A stretch of 64,000 nucleotides of DNA from Reclinomonas americana ATCC 50394 (taxonomy: Eukaryota > Jakobida > Jakobea > Jakobida): the NCBI GenBank assembly GCA_048213135.1, contig PS015363.1:6600-70599 (forward strand), in the 5' to 3' direction. A program made the position numbers and the translations under genes. The notes below the pieces were generated by a model that did no database searches, had not been told where the DNA came from, and worked only from the letters and a program-made list of their open reading frames with translations. How positions within the stretch are numbered: position 1 is the first letter of the stretch; each line of letters starts with the position of its first letter. Shown here piece by piece: positions 35,829 through 49,400 of the stretch.

Positions 35829-37078
35829 GAGTACTGTGCAGTGTGGTAGTGAGCCACACGACAAGAGGCCACTGAAGGTGTGCACGAACGGGACGAAACT
35901 GGGGGGAAGAGGAAGGCGTAGACGCCGCTGCCGACAAAGAAGGGGAAAAAGTACGAGGCCAACGTGAAGGGCATGCCAAAGCCCAAAAAGTACGCCCAGT
36001 TCTCCTCAAAGACGCGTACGCGGCGGCGCAGTGGCCACCCCTGCGTATCCCACTTGCAATCAAAAGCGTAGAAACTGTACAGGAAGCAGGTCATGGGGAA
36101 GGCCAGCAGCCAGCCGACCACCGGCACCAACGAGGCGACAAATAGCTGTGCCACACGAGTTTCTTGTCGTCAGACGACGAGGTGGGTGGAAAGGAGGCAG
36201 GTGACGGCGGACGCACTTGCAGAATGAAGAGGAACACAATGGCCAGGTTGCTGAGCTTCTCCGCAATGCGCTGGCCAAACGGAATGGTACACGTGACCTT
36301 TTCTCCCGTGATCCGATTGTGCGCCAACGAGAAGAACTCGCCGTACCTGTGCGAGTCGGTGAGCAGGGGAGAGAGAGAGAGAGAAGAGAGAAGAGAGAAG
36401 TGCGACGGCGCACCAGATCATGTTGAAGATGGTGCTGAGGCCGTAAATGGGGAACAGCCACAGGAGCTGTATGCAGCGAAATATGAGAGTCCACGTCGAC
36501 AGCAGCAGAGACAACTCTCTCGACTGCCACGCAACATAGTATGCCGGGTACAGCAGCCAGTCAAAGTAGGACGACTGTGGCGCGGTGTCAGCGATGATGT
36601 GAGAGAGAGAGAGTGAGGAGAGAGAGAGAGGAGGGAGGAGGGAGAGACTCGCCTGCAAGGCGGGAAACGCCGCCTGCAAGAGCGGCACCAGAATGTACTC
36701 CAACACGACGACACTCCCGATAAAGATGCACAGGTTGAGCATCAGTGACCTGGACGGGAGGGAAGGAACGGGTTACACACACACACACAACGAGAGAGAG
36801 AACAGACACTCTCTCACTCGCACTCGCGCGCGCGCGCGCAACTTTGAATAGATGCGCCACAACGACGCACTTCGCAGCAGCAAGCGCATCGGTGCTCGCC
36901 ACCGACACGCGTGCATGAGGCCACGATAGAACTCTGACACAGTGTCAGAGCCTCCACTGACAGCAGCTGCTCGTGAAGAAGAAGAAGAAGATGACGATGA
37001 TGATCCAACTCCCCCAGAAGACGGCGACGAAGGCTCGCCAGCAGCACTGGCACCCTCTCGTGCCTGTGACGATGCCAT
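35047..37078 (-). CDS. EI24: EI24 / EPG-4 family ER membrane protein
   Basis: An endoplasmic-reticulum membrane protein of the EI24 family, required for autophagy in animals. Start ATG at 37076-37078 with a Ser/Gly-rich N-terminus. Membrane segments: LCIFIGSVVVLEYILVPLLQ, LSLLLSTWTLIFRCIQLLWL, FVASLVPVVGWLLAFPMTCF. The diagnostic block YSFYAFDCKWDTQGWPLRRR and VFEENWAYFLGFGMPFTLAS matches the EI24 pattern YAFDY.W...GW.L..R....E..W.YF.GFG.P. The gap at 35219-35828 removes the last membrane helices. The C-terminus ends SAAPAEPAK (stop 35047-35049). It is tandem with the SLC43 gene, 66 bases apart. Confidence 0.88.
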
Positions 37079-37339
37079 GCTCACGCACTTACACAACTCT
37101 CTCTCAGTGAGTAGAGAGTGATCACGTGAACCGCCCGATCAACCAACTGTTGTTGTTGCACAGGAGCGAGCGCCAGTTGCGTCCTCTTCTGTCTGTGCAC
37201 ACTGCGTCACACACACACGCACACAGTCGCCTCTGCGTGCGCGCGCGTGTGTGCGTGTGTGTGCTGCTTGCGCGTCATGACTGACACACACACTCGCGCA
37301 GAGAGAGAGAGAGACGCACTCGTATCACACAGCATCGAG
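37079..37339. promoter_or_regulatory. Divergent region EI24 / PEDS1, probable PEDS1 leader intron
   Basis: Contains GTTGCGTC at 37177-37184, the donor octamer used elsewhere, followed by GT and GA runs and several AG acceptors before the PEDS1 ATG at 37340. This predicts a 5' leader intron for PEDS1. No TATA box was seen. Confidence 0.4.
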
Positions 37340-38757
37340 ATGGTGGAGCGCGGCACAGTGAACAGCAGCAACAACAACAACAACAATGCACAGAAGATGT
37401 CGTCATTAGATGCGGTGCAGGTGTCGAAGCGTGGAATCGTGCGCGCCACAGTCAGCGATCACGAGAAGAAGCTGTTTATGCGCTTCAACTACTTTATCAT
37501 TCCGCTCTTCCAGGTCGCCAATGTGCTGCTCGGTGTGTGTGAGAAGTGTGAGAATGTGTGCGTGGAATGAGAGTGGCAGCAATGTGACACTCGATGTGAT
37601 GCAGCTGGCATCCTCTTCTTCCGCTTGTGTGGATCGGCGGCTGACTATGCGCTGGCGGTGTTGGCCTTGTTTGGAGGAGTTGCGATGCCTTTGCCCTCCC
37701 GCTGCTCTCTGTCTCTCTGTCTTTGCGCCGACAATCGTGCGCGCGCGCGTAGATGTTGGTGATTGATGCGTACTCGTATGCCGGTCATCACTTGATTGAC
37801 AACTATGGAGCGGAGAACACGCCGTGTTGCGTTCACCACCGCTCTTCTCTTTCGTTGCTTTGGTGGCGCTCACCGGCCTCTGTGTGTGTGTGCGCAGTGA
37901 TGGGCAAGAAGGTCATTCTGCCGTTCCGTGTGCACCACGACGATCCCATGGAGCTGACCACGCACGGCTTCTGGGAGGCCAATGGCAACACGTGCCTCGC
38001 CGGCATCCCCTTCTCCATCATTGGTATGTGCAGCAGCAGCACACCGTTCCGTGAACCCTCCGTATAACTCCGTGCACGCAGCGTTGTACAATCTGTTCAA
38101 GTACGCCCCGACCGCCGGTGACGACTGGGCGATTGTGTTTGTGGGCTTTGTCATCGGTTTCTGGGGCCTCTTCTCGTTCAGCAACCAGATGCACATCTGG
38201 TCGCACATGTACCGCAAGGACGTGCCTGTGGTCATTCGTTTCTTGCAGAACGTGGGCATTCTTGTCAGCAAGGAGGTGTGTCGTGATCGACGCACTCCTC
38301 TTCTTCTCTTTTTCCTCCATTTCTCACGAGAGCCGGGGGCATGCAGGGACACGCCACACATCACTCGGAGTTCGCACGCACGTCGTACGCGCTGGTCACT
38401 GGCTGGACCAACTGGGTATTTGATCAGATCCGCTTTGGCGAGATGCTGGAAGCCGTGATTCGGTGAGCCGCAAGATGCACCGTCGTCTTAAAATGTGCGC
38501 GTGCGTGTGTATATATGGCATGCCCTGACTGTACCACCCGCAGCTTCGTGTCGGGCGTGGAGCCGGTGACCAAGCTGGAGATGGAGTTGCCGGCGGAGGA
38601 GCTGAATGCGCGGAAGCCGACCCGGTGGGAGTCCGTCACCTTCCCTTGCATCCTCTTCCCCGTCACCTACTTGTCTCTGTTTATTCCTTCCTCTATCTTG
38701 CTGTACTTGTTCCTTTCACGGTCACCAGCGGTGCTGGCGGCCAGTGGAATGGCTTAG
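37340..38757 (+). CDS. PEDS1: Plasmanylethanolamine desaturase (TMEM189/Kua family)
   Basis: A membrane di-iron desaturase that forms the vinyl-ether bond of plasmalogens. The start is at 37340 (MVERGTVNSS) or 37397 (MSSLDAVQV); neither is excluded. Histidine motifs occur in the family order: DAYSYAGHHLIDNYG, FRVHHDDPMELTTHGFWEAN, FSNQMHIWSHMYR, GHATHHSEF, followed by TGWTNWVFDQIRFGEMLE. These align with human FREHHIDP, NQIHKWSH, HHRIHH and TGWLNYPLEKIGFWRRLE. Membrane helices flank them. Intron junctions (for example SKE|GHATHH) are fixed by this homology. The C-terminus ends NARKPTRGMA if the last intron is removed. It converges on ZNHIT1, stops 79 bases apart. Confidence 0.9.
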
Positions 38758-38836
38758 AGAACTCCTCCTCCCTATTGTCTCCCTTTACCTTGGTGCGTGC
38801 AGCGCGACCAATTATTATTGTTGCTTTCGTTTCCTC

Positions 38837-39621
38837 TTAGTACACTGTGAATTTCATACACCTCGTCTCGTCGTGCGTCCCCTTGCATTTGACGCAGCAG
38901 AAGCGCTGGCCGCACCGCAGGCACTTGTAATCACCGTGTTGTCTGCCAAGCGCATGTCAGCACTCGACGAACATTCCCCCTGCCCTCCCTCCGAGACACT
39001 CACCCGCAGATGGAGCACAGCAAGTGCGGCAGGCGCTGCGAGGGGCCAGCCTGAATGGAAAAGTAGTTGGGTGGATCTTTGGGGTGCTTCTCCCGCAGCT
39101 CTTGCGGATTGGGCGGATCCTTCAACGTCAGTCCATACTGCATGCAGTGACCAGCCATCCTCAGCAACAAGCCACCTATACACACGCAACACACAGAAGC
39201 ACACACGCAACATCCTTCCAGAACACGCGATCCAGCGTTCGCACCGGCAGCTGTCCGTGTGCCGATTGCCCGCGTTCTGCACCACAAAAAAAGCGTGAGC
39301 ACCATGCACCTCGCCAAACCAATGCACTTGAACAACGCAACTGCCGCCAGCCGACTGACCACGCGAGGAGCCCGCCGCACCTCCTGCACCCCCTGCAGCA
39401 CTCTTCTTCTTTGGTCGCTTGCGCGTGGGTTGATACATTTCACCTGCGCGGTGTCGACGACCAAGTGAGCACACACGCACACGCGCGCGGTGAGAGGAGA
39501 CCAACTCAACTATCCGAGTCCACATAGTCCGAGTCACCATCGCCACCCAGCGCCATGCTGCCAATCCTCCCAAAGTCGTCCACATTCTGTCGACCTGTGT
39601 GTGTCACATGCAAGACGTGAG

Positions 39622-39663
<42 letters not shown>

Positions 39664-39864
39664 CGTATGCACACGTGCCTAGTGTGTAGTTGTCATTGTC
39701 AAGCGCCTCCAGACGCGAGCGCTGCACCTCGCGACGCGTCTCCTCGTCCACCACTTGCAGGCGTTCGCTGACCTGAGTTCGCGTGTGCATGAGTGAAGCA
39801 GGGAAGGTAGTGTGCGTGGAAACACATGTCACACCTTGCGAGTGCGGCCTGATCGCTTCTCCAT
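38837..39864 (-). CDS. ZNHIT1: Zinc finger HIT domain protein 1 (SRCAP/SWR1 complex subunit)
   Basis: A subunit of the chromatin remodeller that deposits H2A.Z. Start ATG at 39862-39864 (MEKRSGRTRK). The N-terminal motif SERLQVVDEETRREVQRSRL / EALDNDNYTLG matches the ZNHIT1 pattern RVLD...R...R...QLEALENDNF. A basic segment (RKRPKKKS) follows. The HIT finger is split by introns: LLCSICG, then YKCLRCGQRFCCVKCKGTHD / ETRCMKFTVY, with the paired cysteines and final H/C in family order. The end MKFTVY parallels the animal end LKWTV. The stop codon is at 38837-38839. Confidence 0.9.
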
Positions 39865-40046
39865 CTCACCAGTTGTGATTTGTGTGAGTCGTGTGACACG
39901 ACGAACTTGCATCAAATCACTTCACATCGCGTCGCGTCGTCGACAGTCGATTCGCAGTTTCTCTTTTGTTCTTCGCGTGGAGAGAAGACAACTCACTCCA
40001 ACTCTACCTCACTGGTTCCTGGCTTTCTTTTTTCCTTTTTGTTGCC

Positions 40047-40385
40047 ATGGAGACGCTGTTGGTGGAGATTTTGCGCACACAAAACGAAATGCTGGCCGAG
40101 GTGCCGCTGACGGCGCTGCGTACGGCGTCGCGCTCCGAGCGAGAATCGATGCTGGCGGCCGTGTCCACGCTACGTACAGAGATCGAGGCATCGCTCCAGG
40201 CGATCCGAAACTCCCGCACCACGCCCACCCGGGCCCCGACCAGCAGTGTGGCGACGTCGACGGTGCTCGACGACCTGATTGACGAATTGCAGTTCCGGAT
40301 GATGGCGGTGGAGGAGGTGGCCGGTGTGACGCGTCATCGCCACACGCACGTCTACGACTGCGACGACAGAGACGCCATGCAATAA
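40047..40385 (+). CDS. Small single-exon protein of unknown function
   Basis: A single uninterrupted frame of 112 codons (METLLVEILRTQNEMLAEVP...). The first two thirds are predicted helical with heptad-like Leu/Ala spacing, ending near VLDDLIDELQFRMMAVEEV; the C-terminus is His/Asp-rich. It lies in a normal gene slot between divergent ZNHIT1 (183 bases) and convergent PSME4 (40 bases between stops), and its codon use resembles its neighbours. No family was recognised. A small coiled-coil adaptor is a guess. Confidence 0.55.
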   Translation: METLLVEILRTQNEMLAEVPLTALRTASRSERESMLAAVSTLRTEIEASLQAIRNSRTTPTRAPTSSVATSTVLDDLIDELQFRMMAVEEVAGVTRHRHTHVYDCDDRDAMQ

Positions 40386-40425
40386 AACATGGTAACCATA
40401 CTCTATGCACTCTCTCGATCGCCCG

Positions 40426-43400
40426 TCAACAATAGTACGACGGAGCAATCATCAGCTCGGTGAGAATATCTAGCTCTTCCTCCGTGAACTTGTTCTTGTG
40501 CTCCGCACTCCATCCGTTCTGGTGACTCGTCTGTGCAGGTGCTAGTCAGGGAGCAGCACGACACGCGTAGATAAAAACAAAACACGAACCCAGAACGACG
40601 AGAGCACGGTGCGCACGGCGGCCGACACCGGGAACGGGTCGTTGATGTGTTTCGCCACCTCCACCAACGCCATGCGCGCACTCGGCTGCACGTCATGCGG
40701 GTAGCCACGGACAATGGCGCCAAGTCCGAGGACGCCGCTGTGTCGGCGCAGCGTCAAGCCGCGAGCTGCGTGCATTCACCCGAGTGAGGAAAGAGGGGAG
40801 AAAAGCACGCCGACGATGGTGCATCACGCACTGTCCGGGTGATCCAGGTCAAACTTGCGACCCTTCTTCGGCATGGGCGTGCGCACCCACTCGAGGAATG
40901 TGTCAATCAGTGGCTGCAGCTTATCCTCCGCCTCCAGCAATGGTACGTAGCCCGAGAGCGCCACGGAAGCCAGATCACGGACCTGCAGTCTTTGTGTGGG
41001 GTTGTGTGCGTGGCTTTCTTCAATGCACGCAGTCATACCTCCATCATCGAATCACCGAGGGCACTCACGAGGACCTCGAAGAAGCCGTTCCATGTGACAT
41101 CTGTGTGCAGCGGTGGTAAGTGAGCGGCAGCTACATGAGGACAGCATGAGTGACAGAAAACCGACCGTCGAGCAGGAAGCGATTCTTGAACACCAGCGAC
41201 CTGCGCATGCAGCAGCGGCTCGCACAGTGAGTGCACGCCATGAATCACTCGCCTCCGTCGCTTCACCACGCAACTGCAGCATCACAAGAACGCCCATGCG
41301 ATTCTGCCACGTGGTTCCCTCCTGGTCTCGCAACACCGTGTACAGGTAGTCAAAGAACTCGGAGGTGATATTGTCGGCCGCTGCGCAGCACCGAGAGTGT
41401 CGGTGCACAGAACATAGCAAAAAAAGACGCAGCATCACCACCCACAACGCAACTGTGCTTGCGCCCGTAGACCAAATCCGGATTCGGCGGGTTGCGTGGG
41501 CCAAAGAAGATGGGATGTGCCATGTTGACCAAAGTCATGTTGGCAATTCCGCGTACATCCTGCCACGCACGCCCCAGTGTTGTTGAGTCAACACAGCATC
41601 ACAGACGCGAACGCAACAACAAAGTAACGCGCAACATCATCCGGTGCATTCTGCGCGCGCAGCACGACCGGCAGCAGCGGAATAACATACTGGTAGAACA
41701 TGCGCCAGCGTGCAACATTCGTGCACTTGTAAATAAAGGTGACGGCCGTCTCGTAGACTGCGGGAGATGGTATACGTAGCGCGCAAAGATGAGAGACTGA
41801 GTTATCCATCTCTGCATTCTACACCTCCGCCGACTCACCACCGACGAGACACAGAGCATCGTCCGGGTTGCACTACAATGGGCGAGGGGTGGTCACTCAT
41901 GTGCAATCTTCCATGCGATATGCACGTCAGCAACACTCACCTCGAATGTGGGGAACGGATTGCCAGAAAAGAACGCCGGCGACAACAGATCGACACTCGG
42001 TGTGCTCGGCGTCTCTGGCATGTAGCCCACGGTGACACCCTGGTGGCCGCGCGCAGAGAACGTGAGAGCGGGCATGGCAGGTGGATTTGTCTGCTGACTC
42101 GACAGCCGCTGTCCTGCCACTGTTACCACACCGCCCGACACGGGCTGCGCCGGCATCGGCTCCTCAAAGTTCGGCATGGTCACACTGTGCGTCATGCCGG
42201 TGAGGTCGGGTGCGGCCGGAGTTGCTGGCTGCGGATGTGCCAGCTCCAGGGTGGTGGTGGGATCAAAGGCGATCATGGCCGCCGCTGTACTCGCATCCAT
42301 CTCGTCCCCGACATACTCGCCGGCGTGCACGATCGAATTCTCCAGTCGCGCAATGTCCTCGGCCACCTGGTTCAGATCGATCATCAGCAGCTCCTGGCAC
42401 CACGTCTTGACGAAATTCATCAAACTGCAGTTGCCAGAGTGAGCACCGCGGCAGGCAGGCAGGCAGGAACAGTAACGCAATATGATTTCCGCACCGACTG
42501 TTGACTTCGTTGCCCGAGTTGGCATACGAGGCACGGTGCGTGTCCTTGGTGATGGCCGGACGCCACAGATTGTTGAAAATCTACAGTGGAGAGATGAGTG
42601 AGGACAATTGTTCAGTCCACGCAATGCACGCAGCGCTACACCCACCTGGAACAGCAGCGTGGAGATCTCGTAGCGCACAGCCTTGACTGGGTGGCTCAGA
42701 TAGTGCTGCATGACCTCCAGCAGGCGATAATTCATCTCCGGCAGCGTCCACATTGTCTCCACAGCAATCGGCTGCAGGTACTGCAGCTGGCGCAGGATGA
42801 TTGACGAGGGTGTGTTGAGGCTGTCGAGCGTCACTTGAGAAAAGCAGAGCTCTGCGGTGGACGATATGAGATGCGCAATCACAAACCACAACCACGACAA
42901 TAAAGATACACAGACCGATGAACGGCCGACACCGACGCGGGTCGCGATCGGAGGCGCAAAAGACGGCAAACGAGTACCAGTAGCCGGTGCATTGCAACGA
43001 CGACATGTACATGCACACTTGCAGGAGCGGGAGCAGTTCCTCCCACTGTGTGTACGGCACACACAATTCAGCATCTCGAGCGTGGCAGAGAAAACTGAAG
43101 AGCACTCGACCAAAGACGCAACGAGCTGCTGTTGCTGAGCAAAGGGCCAGTTCTTCGAGCCGCGAACGAAACCGGCGCATAGAGTGGCGCACAAGAACAT
43201 GGCCGGCAGCTCCTCGTGGCCCGTCTGACCAGCCATGCTGGTGCACTTGTCGAGAGTGGGCTTCACCATGTTCCAGAAGCGCACTCCGAGCAACCGCGCA
43301 ATGTCCTTGACGTTGCGCACGGCAGCACCGGCCAGCCAGACGTTCTGCAAACAAGGGACGAAAAGCAGTGTAAGCACACGCAGCTGCGATACACACACAC

Positions 43401-46400
43401 ACAAACACGACGAATGTAGGGCGACAAAACATCGGGCGTGGCTTCGCTCTTCAGCTGCCGCATGATGCCCTCGAGAAGCGTCTCAGTTGGACCCGTGTCG
43501 CCCGGCGACTCCACACCAGCTGCACACCCGCAAAAGTGAGCACACCCCAAGAACGACACGAAGAATTCAACAGCACAAACTGAAGTACCGGCGGCGCCGG
43601 CCGCAGCCGTGGAGGAGCTGCTGCGAGTGGCACGTCGTGGCTGCTGCAACAGTTGTGCAATCATCTCTGCCAGACTCTCGGCATGGCGGGTCTGTTCGCG
43701 CGCCTCGGGAGTCGCAGTCCGTGCATGCTCCACCGTCTCCGGCGCATAGTTGTAGACGGTAAACTCCACCGGATCGGCATAGAATCCAAGAACTGCATGC
43801 ATGTGAGGACTGCGCACACAAGTCGGCGATAACTCGCACGCCCAGACAACGCAACCCTTGTCATAAAAGTTGCACTTGAGCCACTGCTCTTCGTTCTCAG
43901 GCTGGTCGGCGTAGATGGCGACCTGTCGGTGGAAAGCGGGGCGATCGGAGGGCGGACTGCCAACAACAACAACAGCCGCAGATTAGTGCATACAGAAAGA
44001 GCCCATCATCCCACGCTGCACCCACGCCATCAGCACGCAACGGCCGAATGTTGAGCTTGGGTGACGGCACTTTGAATTGCACCAGGGCCCGAGTCAAGGC
44101 CGACGCGCTGCACCGCACAGAGATGATGAGTGCGCACACCGAGGTGAACCACTCCACCGACCCCCACTCAACGCCATCGATCGCACGCCGGCCACATCCG
44201 ACGCCAGCTGCTTCAACAGGAACATCACCATGCGCGGCGGCGGCGGCTCCTCGTTGCGAATCTGGCTGCAGATGAGACCCGTGATGAGCGACTGGAACTT
44301 CCAGTGTCGCACCGGGAGACTGCATCGATGCCGGCGACTGATGAGTACCAGCATATCAACCATCGCGGACACTCGTACGCAACTTGGAGGTGAGCAGAGT
44401 CGTGTCCAGATCGGCCACAGCGTCGGCGGCAGTTCCAACAGCCTGCACGCCACTCTCGCCGCACATGTCGCCGGCGTCGACAATGTTGAGCAGGAAATGG
44501 ATCTGTGCGCATGTGCACATGTCAACACTCACTCGAACAAAACTCCTTGACACTTGACCGTGCATTGCAAACTCACAAATCCATTCCACCTGGCCAGAGC
44601 GAGTTCACCTGCGCACGCAGACACAGTTCATGAGCACACCGAGAAGGAAGAAACTTGTGTAACGCCGGGAGACGCAACGATTCTCGGGCGTAATGGCAAC
44701 ACCACCATGGAAGTGGGTGCGTGCAATGGTGATGAGCGGCAATTCCCATGTGGCCAGCAGCTCGTTGGAGATCAAGTTCAGCATCTCTTGCAGGGACACC
44801 TGCGACAAGCCAGGCGCAGCAGTCAGTGATCGGCACCAAAGAGTTTTCGGGCGAAACACCCGCGCGCACACCTTCTCCAGGTGGGTTGTGGTCAGCATGG
44901 TCAGGCAGAGAGATGTGAATAGCTTCCAACTGCCGAGGATCTTGGGCAGCACTGCGATACTCAGTGAGACGGCCGCAATAAAACATGATGTCGAAATATG
45001 GAGCAGCGAACCTTGGAAGCTGCCCAGCACCCACGCAGCGCCCTTGATCTCGTGTGCCTTGGCATCTGCACAGGAGAGGGTTGGTTTCGAGACGACAGGC
45101 GTCACACGCAAGCAGGCAGTTCTCTCACCGAGTTTCGTCAGCGAACGGAAGATGGTGGGTATCACACGACGGCAAATCTCTGCAGGGAACGCCTGCCAGA
45201 ACAGCTCCAAAGCACCTTGTGCCGCTCTACGCAATACAACATCACAGTCAACGTGTGTCGCCGTAGGAATGCATGACGAGGACGCAACTGTCGAACGTCG
45301 ACAAATTCGTGGAGCGATAGCGACAGCATAATGTGGATGAGGTCAAAGTACGGACGAGTGATCACCAGCGCATTGCTCGACTGCTCCAACAATCTGGTCG
45401 CGTGACGGTCGACTGCATGCAGGGCTGTGTCGAGAGAGAGGAAGGAATGAACAGGCATGCACACGTCGCAATCAAATAGCAGCAGCAAACGAACCCAGGT
45501 GGTGGCGCAAGTATCGGCCGTCCGGCTCGAACACGTCGTACACGTCGCTCTTGAGCAGACTCCAGTATGAACGCAAGGCGTTGGTGGCCGCAGCGCTGCC
45601 GCCTCGTGGTGCCATGAGAGCGATGGTCAGCTGCTCAACGCCATGCGATCAGCCAAGAGACCATAGATCATGCGCATGGTTATCTCGCGAACCTTGCAGA
45701 CATTCTTCCAGAACTTGGGCACATCGACCAGTGGCTGGCCAAGCTTGACGTACATCTTCTCGATGAGACGCACGATGCGCACGCGCACCGTCAGCAGCTC
45801 GCCTGCGTAAAAGGCAAGTGTGAGACGGGAAACTGGGCAGAACGGGGGCGATAGCGTGGACGCAACGGTACGCCTCAGAGTCGTCGGGAGCATACGCCGT
45901 TCCATCGTCAACCGGAAGCGTAATAAGCGGCACCTCAATGATCGTGGAGTCGACGCTGTAGGAATCCAATGTGAGTCGGAGCGATACTGCGCACACGGTG
46001 GTGAACAGCGGCACCTCAAGTCATCCGTCGGGATCTCGGGAATGGCAAGCGAAGCGCCAATGATCACCGTCTGCAGCATGGCAATGGCGTCGAGAGCCAC
46101 ACTCACGTCCATGCGAGTCGATCCTCTGCACACACAGAGAGCTCAGCAGAAAACACAGCCTTGACGAGCATCATCATCAACCACGAAACTCGACCGGGGG
46201 TGCTCCATCCGCACTCCACTCGGCAATAAACTGCTCCAGCGTAGCAAAGCACTCCTTGATGTGCGTCCACGCCAGCTCACGCACGCGCGACACTTGCGCG
46301 GCTTTCTGCACCGGTACAAGCGGTGAGATGACAACACTGTTGAGTGATACCGTCGATTTGCAGGGAAGTGACAAACCGGCTTGTCCCACTGGAACTCGGC

Positions 46401-49400
46401 CGTCTCGGCCGTGTATGTGCGAGCCCAGTACTTCCAGCTGGCCTCCTGGAACTCTTGCGATTCCCACTCGGTCGGCGACACGCAGCGAGCCTCGCTCAAC
46501 GCCGTGCCCAGCAATTGGTCAAAGAGCTGTTCAGCGTGCAGTGAGCGTACCAGGAAAGACGCGAACACGACCATGCAGGACGCCTTGCCTTGCCAACAAT
46601 CTCGGACCCAGCGCGACGGCACTTGCGCAGTTTGCTCGTCATTGCCGCACCGGCGATTTCCATCAGTGTCGGACTGAGTGGTCATACAAGTGAGAAGCGC
46701 AACACGGCGGTTGGGCGAACATGAAAGTCGTGGTAACGCAACAGCTGCTCCTCCACAATGCACAACTCGGCTCCGTCAATGGCTTCCGCAAGGAAACCGA
46801 GATTCCACAACAGCTCGCTCTCGGTCAGCGATCGCAGTTTCATACCTATCACGAAGACACACGTGAGCGACGAATCCTCTCCCACAACAACAGCAGCAGC
46901 AGCAGCAGGAATGAGATTTGCAGACCCTGCGCCGTCTTCTCCAGCAACAGTCCGTGGATGTGTCGCACAAAGTGCTCCAAGCTGTTCGTGGCCCGGACCA
47001 CCATGCCAGCCTGTCACACAGGTCAGCGACAGAATGGCTGTGCACAAACAACTATTCGAGCACACGCACCGTAGCCACGCCCATGTCCTCCAATGCCGAC
47101 GAGAGACCGTCGTACACACATCGCTTCAGTCGACTGCGCATGTCTGGCGAGGTCTGGTGCACCAACAGGCTCAGCGTGAACAGCAACTCCATCGACAGGC
47201 CAGCGTCGTGTTTGTTTTGAGGGATGATGGTGCGGACCTGCGACATCCCACGTTGACAACAGCAGCATTACAGCAATTCGCAAGGCGCAGCAGGACGCAA
47301 CGAATGAGAGGCATCGCTGCAGAGTCAAGAACAACCACGAATCCCAGTTTGCGCCAATCGACGCCAACGCCTCACTGTGCGCAACACCCGGTCAGCAACA
47401 CATCATCACTGTGTGTCGACGAGCTGAGACAGTACCGATCCGCTTCGGGGAGAGCAAGGAAATCCGCGCGCTGTGTGTTGTACGGAAGGGCGGCTACGCA
47501 CGACAATACGCCTGTTGTGCACACAATGTCGCCAGTGAGACACTGGCGTGCGCGACCGATAGTGGAAAATAAACACACGACGAAACTCGAAACCACACTG
47601 CATGCCAACACCGAGTTGGTGTTGTTTCCGGGGTCAATGGCCAGCGGCAGGTGCGGAAGGATTTGCAGCAGACGGCTGGGAGCACCGGGACCTGTCAGCA
47701 GGGCGCGGAACGAGTATTTCCACGCCAGGAGCGCCGACGTTGACCGGTGAATCTCGTGCACGGCATCAAAGGCGCCACTGATGGCCTCGGTGAACCGCGG
47801 CAACGTGTAGGTCGGGGAGATGACTGGCAACGTATTGCAGTGAGCAATCGTTCGACCACAGCAGCAAGCGTGAAACGAGGGGACGCAACAAGAAAGGTAC
47901 TTGATGCCCAGCACCGCAATGCCCTGCAGCGCGGGATTCTCCGCATACATGGCCTTGAGCAACATCGGCAGCACCAGCGACGAGAAACGCTGCGCGTGTT
48001 CGGGCTTAAGCATCCATTCGTCGCTGTAACGATGCTCGCGGTTCAGCTCTGCGGGGGCGCGGGGATGAGTGAGACTTGAGGAGAAAAGTCTATTCTCAAT
48101 GCATTTGAGTCGGCCGACCTTGCGAGAGACGCCGGGAAAAGTTGAAGCAGAGACCGTCGAGGAAGGAGCCGAGCACCGATACATCGGCCTGCTGCGACGG
48201 ATGGTAGAAGCTGCGCGACGGTATGAACAGAGAGAGAGAGAGAGCGCGCGCGTGTGCTGGGAGGATACATGCATGTCAACCCCGCAACATCTCAATGGAC
48301 TCGATGAGGCGTCCGAGGTAATTGAACGCCATATCCGACGTCGGGCTGAGCATGTACACCAGCAGGCCGGCGCAGGCACGAGCCGAATTCGCCGTGTTGT
48401 ACGCCGGGAACAGACTCTGCTCAATCTCGCTGTTCATCGACGGCATTGTGGAGTTGGCCATTGCACCGACAGTCAAGTCTGTGGCACGATTCAGAAGTGC
48501 AGTTCAGCGACACCTGCACGCAAGCGACGACGTACCAAGGGTGTCGAGGAGCTTGCTGTAGATGAGATCGATAAACTTGGACCAATCAATCCGGTCTGCC
48601 AGGCGCACGGCGGTGTTGAGCAGGTAGAAGAACATGGCACTGTCGAACATAAAGTCGGTGCCTGCGAGTCGGAGTGCATGAGTACAAACTCCCGCCAGGC
48701 CCCCGCAGTGAAACACCAATCATCACTGCGCACCGCGCCACGTCCACAGCTCCATCAGCTCGTCGAGCACCTCGTCAATGTTGCTCGGGCACGGAGTGAG
48801 GAAGATCATCATCACTTGGTACCACAGCTTGCTGATATCGGTGGGATACGAGATGCGAGCACGGCACATGTCCATGACCTCGGCGGCGCTGGAGGGCGGG
48901 AAGTAGTGGCGCGCCGTCAGGGCCAGCGTCACCAGATCGTCAACCAAGTGCTTGGTTCCCGGAGTGAGCAGCAGCAACAGCAGCAGTCAAGGAGAGCACA
49001 GGATCAAAAAAAACAAGCAAGCGAAGAGGAGCGGAAGACATCAAGGATATGCATTGACCCGGTGCATGAGCTGCTGGGAGCGGAAGAGCAGCTTGCGAAG
49101 TTTCTCAAAGAGCGGTCGCCACTCCAGCTGGAAATCATCCGGCAGCCACAATGGCTTCCTGCGCACACACACACACACACACACACACAGATCAGCATCA
49201 GCATCGCACACACGTACACGAAAGAAGAAGGCGGGAGAGGCAGCCACGCACTTGAGCAGCGCAATGACGGCATTGATAAAGAAGCCTTGCATACGCTCAT
49301 CCATCTGCGGTGCGAACGTGGCGCGCCACATGAAGCGCGTCAGCTCCGCATGATCGGGCTTGCTGAGCTTGTACTTGAATGTGCGCATCGATCTGCATGC

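Noticed and set aside
46735-46760. GTTGCGTTACC in PSME4 as a donor
   Set aside because: The surrounding reading EEQLLRYHDF is coding and parallels the animal protein, so this copy is exonic.
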